NCBI GenBank assembly: GCA_017550445.1
Contig: JAFZOV010000077.1
Coordinates: 1 to 23,401 of the forward strand
Length of the DNA: 23,401 bases
DNA from: Fibrobacter sp.
GTDB lineage: Bacteria > Fibrobacterota > Fibrobacteria > Fibrobacterales > Fibrobacteraceae
Direction: 5' to 3'
Shown here one piece after another: positions 15,705 through 23,401 of the stretch (position 1 is its first letter; every line of letters begins with the position of its first letter). The notes below the pieces were generated by a model, which was given only the letters and a program-made list of their open reading frames with translations, was not told where the DNA came from and ran no database searches. The translations under genes were made by a program, and so were the position numbers.

Positions 15705-18700
15705 TTACTTATCTCCATTGGTCTGAATATTGAGACCCAAAGAACGAACTTCGCGGATCATAACGTTGAAGGATTCAGGAACACCCGGCTTCGGAGTGTT
15801 CTGACCGTGGACGATAGCATCGTACACCTTGGAACGGCCCTGCACGTCGTCAGACTTGACGGTGAGGAGTTCCTGCAGCGTGTAAGCGGCACCGTAAGCT
15901 TCCATAGCCCACACTTCCATTTCACCGAAGCGCTGGCCACCGAACTGGCTCTTACCGCCAAGAGGCTGCTGGGTCACGAGAGCGTAGCTACCGATAGAAC
16001 GGGCGTGGATCTTGTCGTCCACCAAGTGACCGAGCTTCAGGTAGTACATGTAACCGATCGTCACCGGGTTCAAGAAGGCTTCACCGGTACGGCCGTCATA
16101 GAGCTTTGCCTTACCGATAATCTTGTTGTTGTCCGGATCCATTTCGTAGTTCACGATCGGGTTCTTCTGGTAAGCCTTTTCAAGTTCCTTGCAGATGTCT
16201 TCGAACTTGGCACCGTCGAACACCGGAGTAGAAACCTTGAAGCCGAGGGTCTTTGCAGCCCAGCCAAGGTGAACTTCAAGCACCTGACCGATGTTCATAC
16301 GAGAAGGCACGCCCAGCGGGTTCAGAAGGATCTGCAGCGGACGACCGTCTTCGGTGAACGGCATGTCTTCGACAGGCACGATCTTGGAGACCACACCCTT
16401 GTTACCGTGACGACCTGCCATCTTGTCACCGATAGAGAGGCAACGCTTCTTGGCAATGTAGACCTTGACGCTCTTGAGAACGCCCGGCTTGAGTTCGTCA
16501 CCCTTAGTGACCTTGTCGATTTCCTTTTCCATGGTACGGGTCAAGGTATCGAGGTTGTCGCGAGCCACGAGCACGAGCGAGAGCACCTTTTCCTGGAGTT
16601 CGTCGTCGCCCACCACGAAGGTGGAGGCCGGAGAAACCTTGGTCACGTCGATCACGGACAGGTTCTGTTCGGTGTAAGTCTGGCCTTCGCGAATCAAGAG
16701 TTCATGGGTTTCGTTGTCCATGACCTTGCCGGCAGCCTTACCGCCGAGGAGTTCGAACAAGTGTTCGGAGCAAGAAGCCTTGATCTTGTCAATCTGAGCC
16801 TGGAAGTTGGCGCGGATTTCGTTGATGGTTTCCTGGTCCTTTTCCTTGCTGTTCTTGTCGGCCTTGTCCTTCTTGCTGAAGATACGGGTTTCGAGCACGA
16901 CGCCCTTCATTCCCGGAGGAGCCTTCAGAGAAGAATCGCGCACGTCGCCGGCCTTTTCGCCGAAGATAGCGCGGAGCAAACGTTCTTCCGGAGAAAGTTC
17001 GGTTTCGCCCTTCGGAGTCACCTTACCGACGAGGATATCGTCAGCGGAAACTTCGGCACCCACGCGGATCACGCCGTTTTCGTCGAGGTTGCGAAGAGCG
17101 TCTTCGCCAACGTTCGGAATTTCACGGGTGAGTTCTTCCGGACCGCGCTTAGTGTCGCGGACTTCGAGTTCATATTCTTCGATATGGATAGAGGTAAAGG
17201 TATCCTTGATGGCGAGTTCTTCCAAAATGATAACGGCGTCTTCGTAGTTGTAACCGTTCCAGGGGAGGAAGCCGATGAGGATGTTCTTACCGAGAGCCAG
17301 TTCGCCGTGATCGGTGGAAACGCCGTCAGCCAGCACGTCGCCAGCCTTAACGAAGTCGCCCACGTCTACGATCGGCTTCTGGTTGATGCAGGAATCCTGG
17401 TTGGAACGTTCGAACTTGCGCAGAACGTAATTGTCGATAGGATCCTTGCCGAGGAATTCGTAGTCTTCGCCGAGACCGGTGAGCGGCACAAAGTTGCCGT
17501 CGACCATGTCGCCACGCTGCACGGTGATGTTGCGAGCGTCAACGAAGGTCACCTTACCGTCGTGCTTTGCACGGACGACCGTACCCGAGTCGAGAGCGGC
17601 GCGGCGTTCGAGACCCGTACCCACGACCGGAGCTTCGGCGCGGAGCAGAGGCACAGCCTGGCGCTGCATGTTAGAACCCATCAATGCACGGTTAGCGTCA
17701 TCGTGTTCAAGGAACGGAATAAGACCAGCAGCCACAGACACAATCTGCATCGGGGCCACGTCCATGAGGTCGATACGTTCGGTTTCGGTGTCGTCGAGTT
17801 CGAAGCTGTCCTGACGCATGAGGTGCGGATATTCGCTCTTGTCGCGAACGATCACGTAGCCGTCCATGTCGCCCTTGAAGCGGTTGTCTTCGGTGAGTTC
17901 GGTAGAAGCCGGAGCCACCTTGAATGCGTCTTCTTCGTCGGCGGTGAGGAAGGTGATGTAGTCGGAAACGATCTGTTCGACCACAGTACCAACCTGTTCG
18001 TAGTCGGCCTTGCCGCCAAAGTCATCAACGGTGAAACCGTTACGGTAGTAAGTCACGTTGCCTTCGGCATCCTTGAACGCAAACACCTTGTTCACGAAAC
18101 CTTCGAAGAGGTCGCGCTGCTTGATGTCGAGGTTCATGCGCACGGAATCAATCTGCTTCTTGGAAAGTTCGAGTTCCAGGAAGAGGTGCGGGTCATGCAC
18201 GAAAGCCTTGAAGATACCGAAGTGCCACTTGGCTTCCGGAATCTTCACAATGTTGCCCTTGGCATCCTTGAAATCAATGAGACCCACAATACGGTACGGG
18301 GTTTCAATGAAGCCGAAGTGGTTCACCACGGCGAAAGATGCGAGGGAGTTGATAAGACCGATGTTCGGGCCTTCCGGAGTTTCGATCGGGCAGAGACGGC
18401 CGTAGTGCGTGTAGTGCACGTCACGGACTTCGAAGCCTGCGCGTTCGCGGGAAAGACCACCAGGACCAAGAGCGGAGAGACGACGCTTGTGAGTCAATTC
18501 AGAAAGCGGGTTCATCTGGTCCATGAACTGGGAAAGCTGAGAAGAACCGAAGAAGGACTGCACCGTGGAGCTGACCATACGGGTATTCACGAGGTCGCGC
18601 GGAGTGGTCTGTTCGTCTTCGCCGTGGAGGTTCAGGTTCTCGCGGATGACGCGAGACATACGAGAGAGGCCCACGGAAATCTGGTTAGCAAGGAGTTCGC

Positions 18701-19976
18701 CCACGGAACGGGTACGACGGTTGCCCAAGTGGTCGATATCGTCGAGGGTGTAACCTTCGGTATCGCTGTAGAGGCCAACCATGTATTCGATGATAGCAAG
18801 GAAGTCGGCCTTGCTCATGGTCATCGTGGTGAGGGACGGAATCTTGAATTCGTCGCCCTGTTCTTCGAGGACCTTCAAGATTTCGGGCTTGCTGTAAATC
18901 TTAGCGTTCAAGCGATAACGGCCAACTTCGCCGAGATCGTACTTGTGCGGATCGGAAATGAACTGGCTGTCGAAGTAAAGTTCGGCAGTGCGCATATCCG
19001 GAGCTTCGTCCTGCTGCTGGTGGGTCACGGAGTAGATAGCCTTGAGGGCGTCTTCGCGGGACTTGGACTTGTCGGCAGCGAGGGTGTAGTGGATGAGGAG
19101 GTTGTCTTCGTCCTTGGAGAGGAGCACAACCGTTTCCACCTTGTTTTCGATGAGGCATTCGAGCTTCTTTTCGTCAATCACGTCGTTGGCGTGAACGATA
19201 ACTTCGCCGGAATCCTTGTCAATCACGTCTTCGAAAATGATGCGGTCGATGAGGACGCAAACGCCATTTTCGTCAAACTGACCCTTGAGCTCGTCGATAG
19301 AAACTTCTTCGGTCTTCTTGTAGAAGAGCTTGAGAATTTCCTGCGTGGTTTCGAAACCGATGCAACGGAGCATGGTCGTAGCAGCGAGCTTCTTCTTGCG
19401 GTCAATGATAAGATAAAGGGTGTCGCCTTCGGTATTGAATTCCACCCAGGCACCACGGTGCGGAATAATACGGCTCTTGTAATCGGAGCGGCCGCTGGGC
19501 TGGAGTTCTTCGTCAAAGCTAATACCGTAGGAACGGTGCAACTGGGAAACGACAACGCGTTCAGCGCCATTGACGATGAACGTACCGTTTTCAGTCATGA
19601 TCGGGAGTTCGCAAATAAGAACGTCGTTCTTGACCTCTTCCTTCAGCTTGCGATCTTCGCCATCTTCTTCGAAAATCTGAAGAGAAAGAGTTGCGTAAAG
19701 CTCCATGGAATACGTGAGACCACGCTCACGGCATTCGGGGATGCTGTACTTCGGGATACCGAAATAATAACCTTCATAATTAAGGGAGTAAAGACCCTTG
19801 ACGTCAGTGATCGGGAAAATATCCTGGAACACGCGTTCCAGCCCTACCTTGAGACGTTTTTCAGGCGAGATTTCCTTCTGGAGGAATTGCTCGTACGAAG
19901 CCTTCTGGACTTCGATCAGGTACGGGAGTTCCAGCTGGAACTTGTTGGAGGAATAGCTTTTTCGCTCCGTGGTCAT
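15705..19976 (-). CDS. rpoB: DNA-directed RNA polymerase subunit beta
   Basis: The beta subunit forms the other half of the RNA polymerase active cleft and the rifampicin pocket. The 1423-residue product starts at 19976 after a GAGG site and ends 1 nt before rpoC. The rifampicin region begins at Gly477 ([14 protein letters not shown]); positions equivalent to E. coli Asp516, His526 and Ser531 are Asp486, His496 and Ser501, all wild-type, while Asn518 is replaced by Met488. Also visible are [30 protein letters not shown], the [20 protein letters not shown] segment and the C-terminal [20 protein letters not shown]-type motif (here [11 protein letters not shown]). It follows rplL after 132 nt containing a hairpin. 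TTA, CTA and TCA codons are absent. Confidence 0.98.
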   Translation of the reverse strand: [1423 protein letters not shown]

Positions 19977-20038
19977 TTGAAATACCTCATCCGGTGAAGA
20001 GCTTTTTTATCTAAAAATAGCAAAAAATAGTGACAAAC

Positions 20039-20044
20039 ATTATA
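20039..20044 (-). promoter_or_regulatory. TATAAT box between rplL and rpoB
   Basis: The minus strand reads TATAAT immediately after the hairpin at 20049-20073 and 63 nt before rpoB. It matches the classical -10 consensus, but no -35 box is present at 17 nt, and the Bacteroidota-type TAnnTTTG is only approximated nearby (TATTTTTTG). An internal rpoBC promoter is possible but weakly supported. Confidence 0.25.
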
Positions 20045-20048
20045 CACC

Positions 20049-20073
20049 AAAAGCCCGCACATATAGTGCAGGC
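20049..20073 (-). terminator. Hairpin with short T-run between rplL and rpoB, probable attenuator
   Basis: On the minus strand GCCTGCAC and GTGCGGGC form an 8-bp stem with one G-T pair around the loop TATAT, followed by TTTTGG. The hairpin lies 36 nt after the rplL stop. In E. coli a partial terminator in the same gap lowers rpoBC expression relative to the ribosomal genes. The short T-run suggests partial rather than complete termination here too. Confidence 0.7.
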
Positions 20074-20108
20074 AGTTGGCGTATAAATAAGTCAATGAAG
20101 TGAAAGCA

Positions 20109-20480
20109 TTACTTCAGAGCGACCTTTGCTCCGAGATCTTCCAGGTCCTTCTTGAGCTTTTCAGCGTCGGCCTTCGGCATTGCTTCCTTAACCACGCTGT
20201 TGGCCTTTTCGACCAGGTCCTTAGCTTCCTTGAGGCCCAGACCGGTGATAGCGCGAACGGCCTTGAGGACGTCCATCTTCTTAGCGCCGCATTCGACGAG
20301 GATCACGTCGAATTCAGTCTTTTCTTCAGCAGGAGCGGCAGCAGCGGCGGCCATTACGACGGCGCCACCGGCAGCAGCTTCGATGCCGTGGGTTTCTTTA
20401 AGGTAGTCAGCCAAAGCCTTGGCTTCGAGAAGGGTAAGACCAACGATTTGATCGCCCAGTGCCTTGATATCAGTTGCCAT
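20109..20480 (-). CDS. rplL: Large ribosomal subunit protein L7/L12
   Basis: L7/L12 forms the flexible stalk that recruits translational GTPases such as EF-Tu and EF-G. The 123-residue product shows the N-terminal dimerisation part ([18 protein letters not shown]), an Ala-rich hinge (about 37-50, [17 protein letters not shown]) and the globular C-terminal domain ([30 protein letters not shown], ending [14 protein letters not shown]). It starts with ATG at 20480, 9 nt after GGAG, and follows rplJ after 51 nt. The hairpin before rpoB comes next. Identity is certain. Confidence 0.97.
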   Translation of the reverse strand: MATDIKALGDQIVGLTLLEAKALADYLKETHGIEAAAGGAVVMAAAAAAPAEEKTEFDVILVECGAKKMDVLKAVRAITGLGLKEAKDLVEKANSVVKEAMPKADAEKLKKDLEDLGAKVALK

Positions 20481-20531
20481 GATGTGTTTCTCCGATTATT
20501 CCGTTTAAATTTTTTGGTTTGTGGTTTGTTG

Positions 20532-21068
20532 TTAAGCTTCCGCAGCGGCTTCAGGGGCAGCTTCGGAGCCCGATTCTTTTTCCAGCTTTTCCTGGAGTGT
20601 CTTGATTTGACCGGCGATCGTGGAGCCAGGTCCGAGAGCGATGGAGACGATCTGAGCGATCATGCCCTTACGATCCGGGATCTTGGAGAGGTTCACGACT
20701 TCGGAGCCAGGCATCGCCTTGCCATCAAGGTACACGCTCTTGGCAACCAAGAAATCGGGGTTTGCTTTGTGGAATGCTTCAATTTCGCGAGCAGGCAGAA
20801 GCGGATCTTCTTCGAAGCCGACCATCACAGAAGTTGCGCCGGTCAGCAAATCGTCGAGACCTTCGACCTTAAGAGCAGCGAGCACGCGCTTGAGAAGAGT
20901 GTTCTTCACAGCGTGGTACTTCACACCCTTAGATGCGAGTGCCTTGCGAAGGGCATTGTCCTTTTCTACGGTCATGCCTTGATAATTGAGCAGATAGACG
21001 GCGGTAGCGCCATTGAAGGACTCGACGAGCGCGTCCACAGTCTGTTGTTTTTTAACTACAGCTTTCAT
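20532..21068 (-). CDS. rplJ: Large ribosomal subunit protein L10
   Basis: L10 anchors L7/L12 dimers to the 23S rRNA at the stalk base. The 178-residue product has the usual N-terminal domain (NYQGMTVEKDNALRKAL, KYHAVKNTLLKRVL) and a C-terminal helix that binds L12 (about 145-170), ending in an Ala/Glu-rich tail. The start at 21068 has an AGGAG site that overlaps the rplA stop; only 8 nt separate the genes, so translation is probably coupled. In E. coli an L10-binding leader lies between rplA and rplJ; there is no room for one here. Confidence 0.96.
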   Translation of the reverse strand: MKAVVKKQQTVDALVESFNGATAVYLLNYQGMTVEKDNALRKALASKGVKYHAVKNTLLKRVLAALKVEGLDDLLTGATSVMVGFEEDPLLPAREIEAFHKANPDFLVAKSVYLDGKAMPGSEVVNLSKIPDRKGMIAQIVSIALGPGSTIAGQIKTLQEKLEKESGSEAAPEAAAEA

Positions 21069-21076
21069 GGTGTCTC

Positions 21077-21763
21077 CTATCGCGTCAGTGCCATATCAAG
21101 TTTGATGCCCGGAGCCATCGTTGCAGACAACGTAAGGCTCTTAATGTAGGTGCCCTTAGAAGATTGAGGCTTGTTCTTGACGACGGAGTCGATCACAGCC
21201 TTGGTGTTTTCAACCAGCTGTTCGACGCCGAAGGAGAGCTTGCCTACGGGGGCATGGACGTTGGCGCCCTTGTCAACGCGGTACTGAATCTTACCAGCCT
21301 TGAGTTCCTTAACCGTCTGAGCGACGTTAACCGTCACAGTGCCGGCCTTCGGAGAAGGCATCAAACCGCGAGGACCGAGGACCTTAGCGACCTTACTAAT
21401 CACCGGCATCATGTCGGGAGTAGCAACGACGGAATCAAAGTCCAGCCAGCCTTCCTGAATCTTCTGAACCAAGTCAGCACCACCAGCGTAGTCTGCGCCT
21501 GCGTTCTTTGCAACTTCAAGGTTATTGTCCTTGCAGAAAACCAAGACGCGGACCTGACGACCGGTACCATGCGGCAGCACAACAGTGCCACGAACCACTT
21601 GGTCGGAATGTTTTGGGTCCACACCGAGATTGAAGTGGATTTCGACCGTCTGGTCGAACTTCAATTCGGACTTTTTAAGGATTTGGACTGCTTCAGCAAG
21701 ATCATAAGCCTTGTTACGATCGATGCTTTCAGCAATCTTCTTGTATTTTTTTCCTCTGAACAT
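21077..21763 (-). CDS. rplA: Large ribosomal subunit protein L1
   Basis: L1 forms the mobile stalk near the ribosomal E site and in many bacteria represses its own operon. The 228-residue product matches the family: [62 protein letters not shown] and the end [14 protein letters not shown] (here [16 protein letters not shown]). It follows rplK after 39 nt and precedes rplJ by 8 nt. The start ATG at 21763 follows an AGGAAA site. No L1-binding leader was identified, although such a site is short and could have been missed. Confidence 0.97.
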   Translation of the reverse strand: MFRGKKYKKIAESIDRNKAYDLAEAVQILKKSELKFDQTVEIHFNLGVDPKHSDQVVRGTVVLPHGTGRQVRVLVFCKDNNLEVAKNAGADYAGGADLVQKIQEGWLDFDSVVATPDMMPVISKVAKVLGPRGLMPSPKAGTVTVNVAQTVKELKAGKIQYRVDKGANVHAPVGKLSFGVEQLVENTKAVIDSVVKNKPQSSKGTYIKSLTLSATMAPGIKLDMALTR

Positions 21764-21802
21764 GGTGTTTCCTGTCAGATACGTAACGGTGAATTACCTG
21801 CC

Positions 21803-22228
21803 TCAGTCAACCACTTCAACGCCCATGGAGCGAGCAGTACCCGCGACCATGCGCATAGCGGCTTCGAGGTCGATTGTGTTTAGATCCGGCATCTTCTTTT
21901 GGGCGATATCCTGGACCTGGGCCTTGGTGAGCTTACCAACTTTCTTACGGTTGGGTTCGCCAGAGCCGCTTTCAATGCCGGCAGCCTTCTTGATGAGGGC
22001 CGGAACCGGCGATACCTTCGTGATGAAGGTAAAGCTCTTATCGGCATAGACCGTAATAACGACCGGGATAATCATGCCCTTGTCGTTCTGAGTCTTTGCG
22101 TTGAACTGCTTGCAGAATTCCATGATGTTCACACCCTTCTGACCAAGGGCGGGACCCACCGGAGGAGCCGGGTTTGCGGCGCCTGCAGGAATCTGGAGCT
22201 TAATATAACCTGTGATTTTCTTTGCCAC
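21803..22228 (-). CDS. rplK: Large ribosomal subunit protein L11 (GTG start)
   Basis: L11 lies at the GTPase-associated centre and is needed for the stringent response factor RelA. The 141-residue product has [20 protein letters not shown], the flexible N-terminal region with the thiostrepton-site prolines, then the 23S-binding C-terminal domain ([35 protein letters not shown]). The start codon is GTG at 22228, 8 nt after GGAG; the following [11 protein letters not shown] fits the family N-terminus. It follows nusG after 29 nt. Confidence 0.97.
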   Translation of the reverse strand: MAKKITGYIKLQIPAGAANPAPPVGPALGQKGVNIMEFCKQFNAKTQNDKGMIIPVVITVYADKSFTFITKVSPVPALIKKAAGIESGSGEPNRKKVGKLTKAQVQDIAQKKMPDLNTIDLEAAMRMVAGTARSMGVEVVD

Positions 22229-22257
22229 TGTGTTATCTCCGTTTCAAAACCGTAGTC

Positions 22258-22797
22258 TTAAGCGATGTCGGATTCTACCTGGTTGTAGGAGAGTTCGACA
22301 GGCGTAGAACGACCGAAGACAGTCACCATGACCTTGATCTTGGTCTTGTCTTCCATGATTTCGTCTACGACGCCCACAAAGTCCTTGAACGGACCTTCCT
22401 TGATGCGGACATTTTCGCCAATTGTGTACGGATTTTGGATCTCACCTTCTGCGGAGCCACTAGGATCAACTCCAAGAAGACGATCGACCTCGCTCTGTTG
22501 TAAAGGAATAGCCACCCTCTTAGTGGGTGTCATTCCGAGGAAATGGGTGACGCCATTAATGTTCATCACCAAATGCTGGGTGAGCTCGTCCAGCACCATT
22601 TCGATGAAAACGTAAGTGGGCATTGCGTTCTGCACCGATACATGACGACGACCGCGAACGGTGGAAACCACTTCGCGGGTCGGAACAATGATACGGCCGA
22701 ACTTTTCTCGAACGCCTTCGCGTTCAATCATCTGCTCGATACGTTTCTTAATGTTGTTTTCTTGACCGGAAAAGGTGTGAATGGCATACCAAAGCAT
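22258..22797 (-). CDS. nusG: Transcription termination/antitermination factor NusG
   Basis: NusG binds RNA polymerase, keeps it processive and links it to Rho or the ribosome. The 179-residue product has the NGN domain (WYAIHTFSGQENNIKKRIE at the N-terminus, then PTYVFIEMVLDE) and a C-terminal KOW domain (GENVRIKEGPFKDFVGVVDE). It follows secE after 5 nt, with a GAGG site lying at the end of secE, so the two are probably coupled. The secE-nusG order is standard across bacteria. Confidence 0.97.
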   Translation of the reverse strand: MLWYAIHTFSGQENNIKKRIEQMIEREGVREKFGRIIVPTREVVSTVRGRRHVSVQNAMPTYVFIEMVLDELTQHLVMNINGVTHFLGMTPTKRVAIPLQQSEVDRLLGVDPSGSAEGEIQNPYTIGENVRIKEGPFKDFVGVVDEIMEDKTKIKVMVTVFGRSTPVELSYNQVESDIA

Positions 22798-22802
22798 ACT
22801 AA

Positions 22803-22991
22803 TTAACCTCTTCCCATAATTTTGTCAATGATCCAAGAGAAACCAACGTCGAGTCCGGCAATGTACAGACCCATAATGACGCTAAAGAGCATCACTACCA
22901 AAGTCGAACCCTTAAGTTCTTCCCAAGTAGGCCAAGTAACTTTCTTCAGTTCCTCGATGGATTCCTTGACATATTGCTGGATCTTGCGCAT
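22803..22991 (-). CDS. secE: Preprotein translocase subunit SecE
   Basis: SecE clamps the SecY channel of the Sec translocon in the inner membrane. The 62-residue product is of the short one-helix type: an amphipathic N-terminal part with the conserved KKVTWPTWEEL, then one membrane segment (about residues 30-53, LVVMLFSVIMGLYIAGLDVG) and a short tail. The ATG at 22991 has GGAG 7 nt upstream. The gene lies between tRNA-Trp and nusG, the usual position. Confidence 0.96.
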   Translation of the reverse strand: MRKIQQYVKESIEELKKVTWPTWEELKGSTLVVMLFSVIMGLYIAGLDVGFSWIIDKIMGRG

Positions 22992-23010
22992 AATGACTCC
23001 AGGAAGTGAG

Positions 23011-23083
23011 CAGGTCGGGAGGGACTCGAACCCCCAACCAACGGTTTTGGAGACCGTGACTCTACCAATTGAGCTACCGACCT
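23011..23083 (-). tRNA. trnW: tRNA-Trp (anticodon CCA)
   Basis: A complete 73-nt cloverleaf: acceptor stem AGGTCGG paired with CCGACCT, D arm, anticodon stem ACGGT/ACCGT with loop CTCCAAA, and T arm GGGGG-TTCGAGT-CCCTC. The anticodon CCA lies at 23048-23050, giving Trp. The discriminator is G. The 3' CCA is not encoded (CTC follows), so it must be added after transcription. It lies between rpmG and secE in the same transcript. Confidence 0.96.
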
Positions 23084-23095
23084 ATTCGGACTTCC

Positions 23096-23248
23096 TTACT
23101 TGGTTTCCTTGTGAACAGTATGCTTGCGGCAGAACGGGCAGTACTTCTTGTACTCCACGCGGGAGGGGTGAAGACGCTTGTTCTTGTCGCAGTCATAGTT
23201 GCGCTGATTGCATTCGGTGCATTCGAGCGTGATGAGTTCTCTGGGCAT
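23096..23248 (-). CDS. rpmG: Large ribosomal subunit protein L33, four-cysteine type
   Basis: L33 is a small protein near the ribosomal E site. The 50-residue product reads [20 protein letters not shown] at its start and [15 protein letters not shown] at its end. The two CxxC pairs (CTEC and CPFC) mark the zinc-binding form of L33. The start at 23248 lies 12 nt after tuf. The tuf-rpmG-trnW-secE order is common in bacteria. Confidence 0.96.
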   Translation of the reverse strand: MPRELITLECTECNQRNYDCDKNKRLHPSRVEYKKYCPFCRKHTVHKETK

Positions 23249-23260
23249 TTTATTATCCGA

Positions 23261-23401
23261 TTACTTGATGATTTCGGTTACGGAGCCAGCGCCAACGGTA
23301 CGGCCACCTTCGCGGATTGCGAAGCGGAGCTGCTTTTCCATTGCCACCGGGGCGATCAGGTTCACGTGAATGGTCACGGTGTCACCCGGAGTCACCATTT
23401 C
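23261..23401 (-). CDS. tuf: Elongation factor Tu, C-terminal end only
   Basis: The last 46 residues of EF-Tu, which carries aminoacyl-tRNA to the ribosome. The frame enters from the right edge and ends with TAA at 23261. [20 protein letters not shown] followed by [20 protein letters not shown] is the conserved domain III end (family pattern [14 protein letters not shown]). The promoter and most of the gene lie outside the window. Confidence 0.96.
   Translation of the reverse strand, partial: EMVTPGDTVTIHVNLIAPVAMEKQLRFAIREGGRTVGAGSVTEIIK

Noticed and set aside
15704..15718. Upstream ATG for rpoC inside rpoB
   Set aside because: The GGAGA ribosome site lies between this ATG and the one at 15703, so the downstream start is better placed.
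11309..15733. Plus-strand open frame of 1474 codons opposite rpoC
   Set aside because: It is in codon register with rpoC and exists because rpoC avoids TTA, CTA and TCA; the translation has no recognisable domain.
15678..19997. Plus-strand open frame of 1439 codons opposite rpoB
   Set aside because: Same cause as for rpoC; rpoB on the other strand is unmistakable.

Overview
The window looks like chromosome from a fibre-degrading member of the FCB group, most likely a Fibrobacter (F. succinogenes-like). This is inferred from three things: secreted GH26 and GH8 hemicellulases that carry type IX-like C-terminal domains, promoter boxes of the Bacteroidota type (TTG, 19-20 nt, TAnnTTT), and the tuf-rpmG-trnW-secE-nusG-rplKAJL-rpoBC-rpsLG order. 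The species is an inference, because no 16S gene or database comparison is available.

Layout. 1-1327 (minus): enolase, truncated by the window edge. 1328-1504: eno promoter region and a patch of imperfect GTGGTTAG repeats. 1505-2329 (plus): a lipoprotein with two ExbD/TolR-like segments. 2331-5597 (minus): an overlapping three-gene operon for exported cysteine-rich proteins (called A, B and C here); C reads as a fusion of a B-like module and an A-like module. 5669-6988 (minus): a transcription regulator with two tandem GntR-type winged helices and a LacI-type sugar-binding domain. 7120-8313 (plus): GH26 mannanase-type enzyme, divergent from the regulator. 8391-10061 (minus): GH8 xylanase-type enzyme. 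The two glycoside hydrolase genes converge on one bidirectional terminator. 10215-23401 (minus): the ribosomal/RNA polymerase cluster, read from right to left: tuf (partial), rpmG, tRNA-Trp, secE, nusG, rplK, rplA, rplJ, rplL, rpoB, rpoC, rpsL, rpsG, then two tandem terminators.

How the genes fit together. The right half is housekeeping: translation factors, large-subunit stalk proteins and RNA polymerase, with a hairpin between rplL and rpoB and a separate promoter in front of rpsL. The middle is a small hemicellulose-use island: the regulator probably senses a sugar and controls GH26, and possibly GH8, since both share a GGCGTTTAA motif upstream. The left part (1505-5597) is AT-richer accessory DNA. 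Its A-B-C operon starts only 71 nt downstream of the regulator gene and has its own promoter-like sequence. It is the best candidate for an undescribed system: a modular family of exported, cysteine-rich proteins of unknown function.

Codon choice separates the two kinds of DNA. rpoB, rpoC, rpsL, rpsG and almost all of eno contain no TTA, CTA or TCA codons, which creates very long spurious antisense reading frames. The accessory genes use those codons freely.
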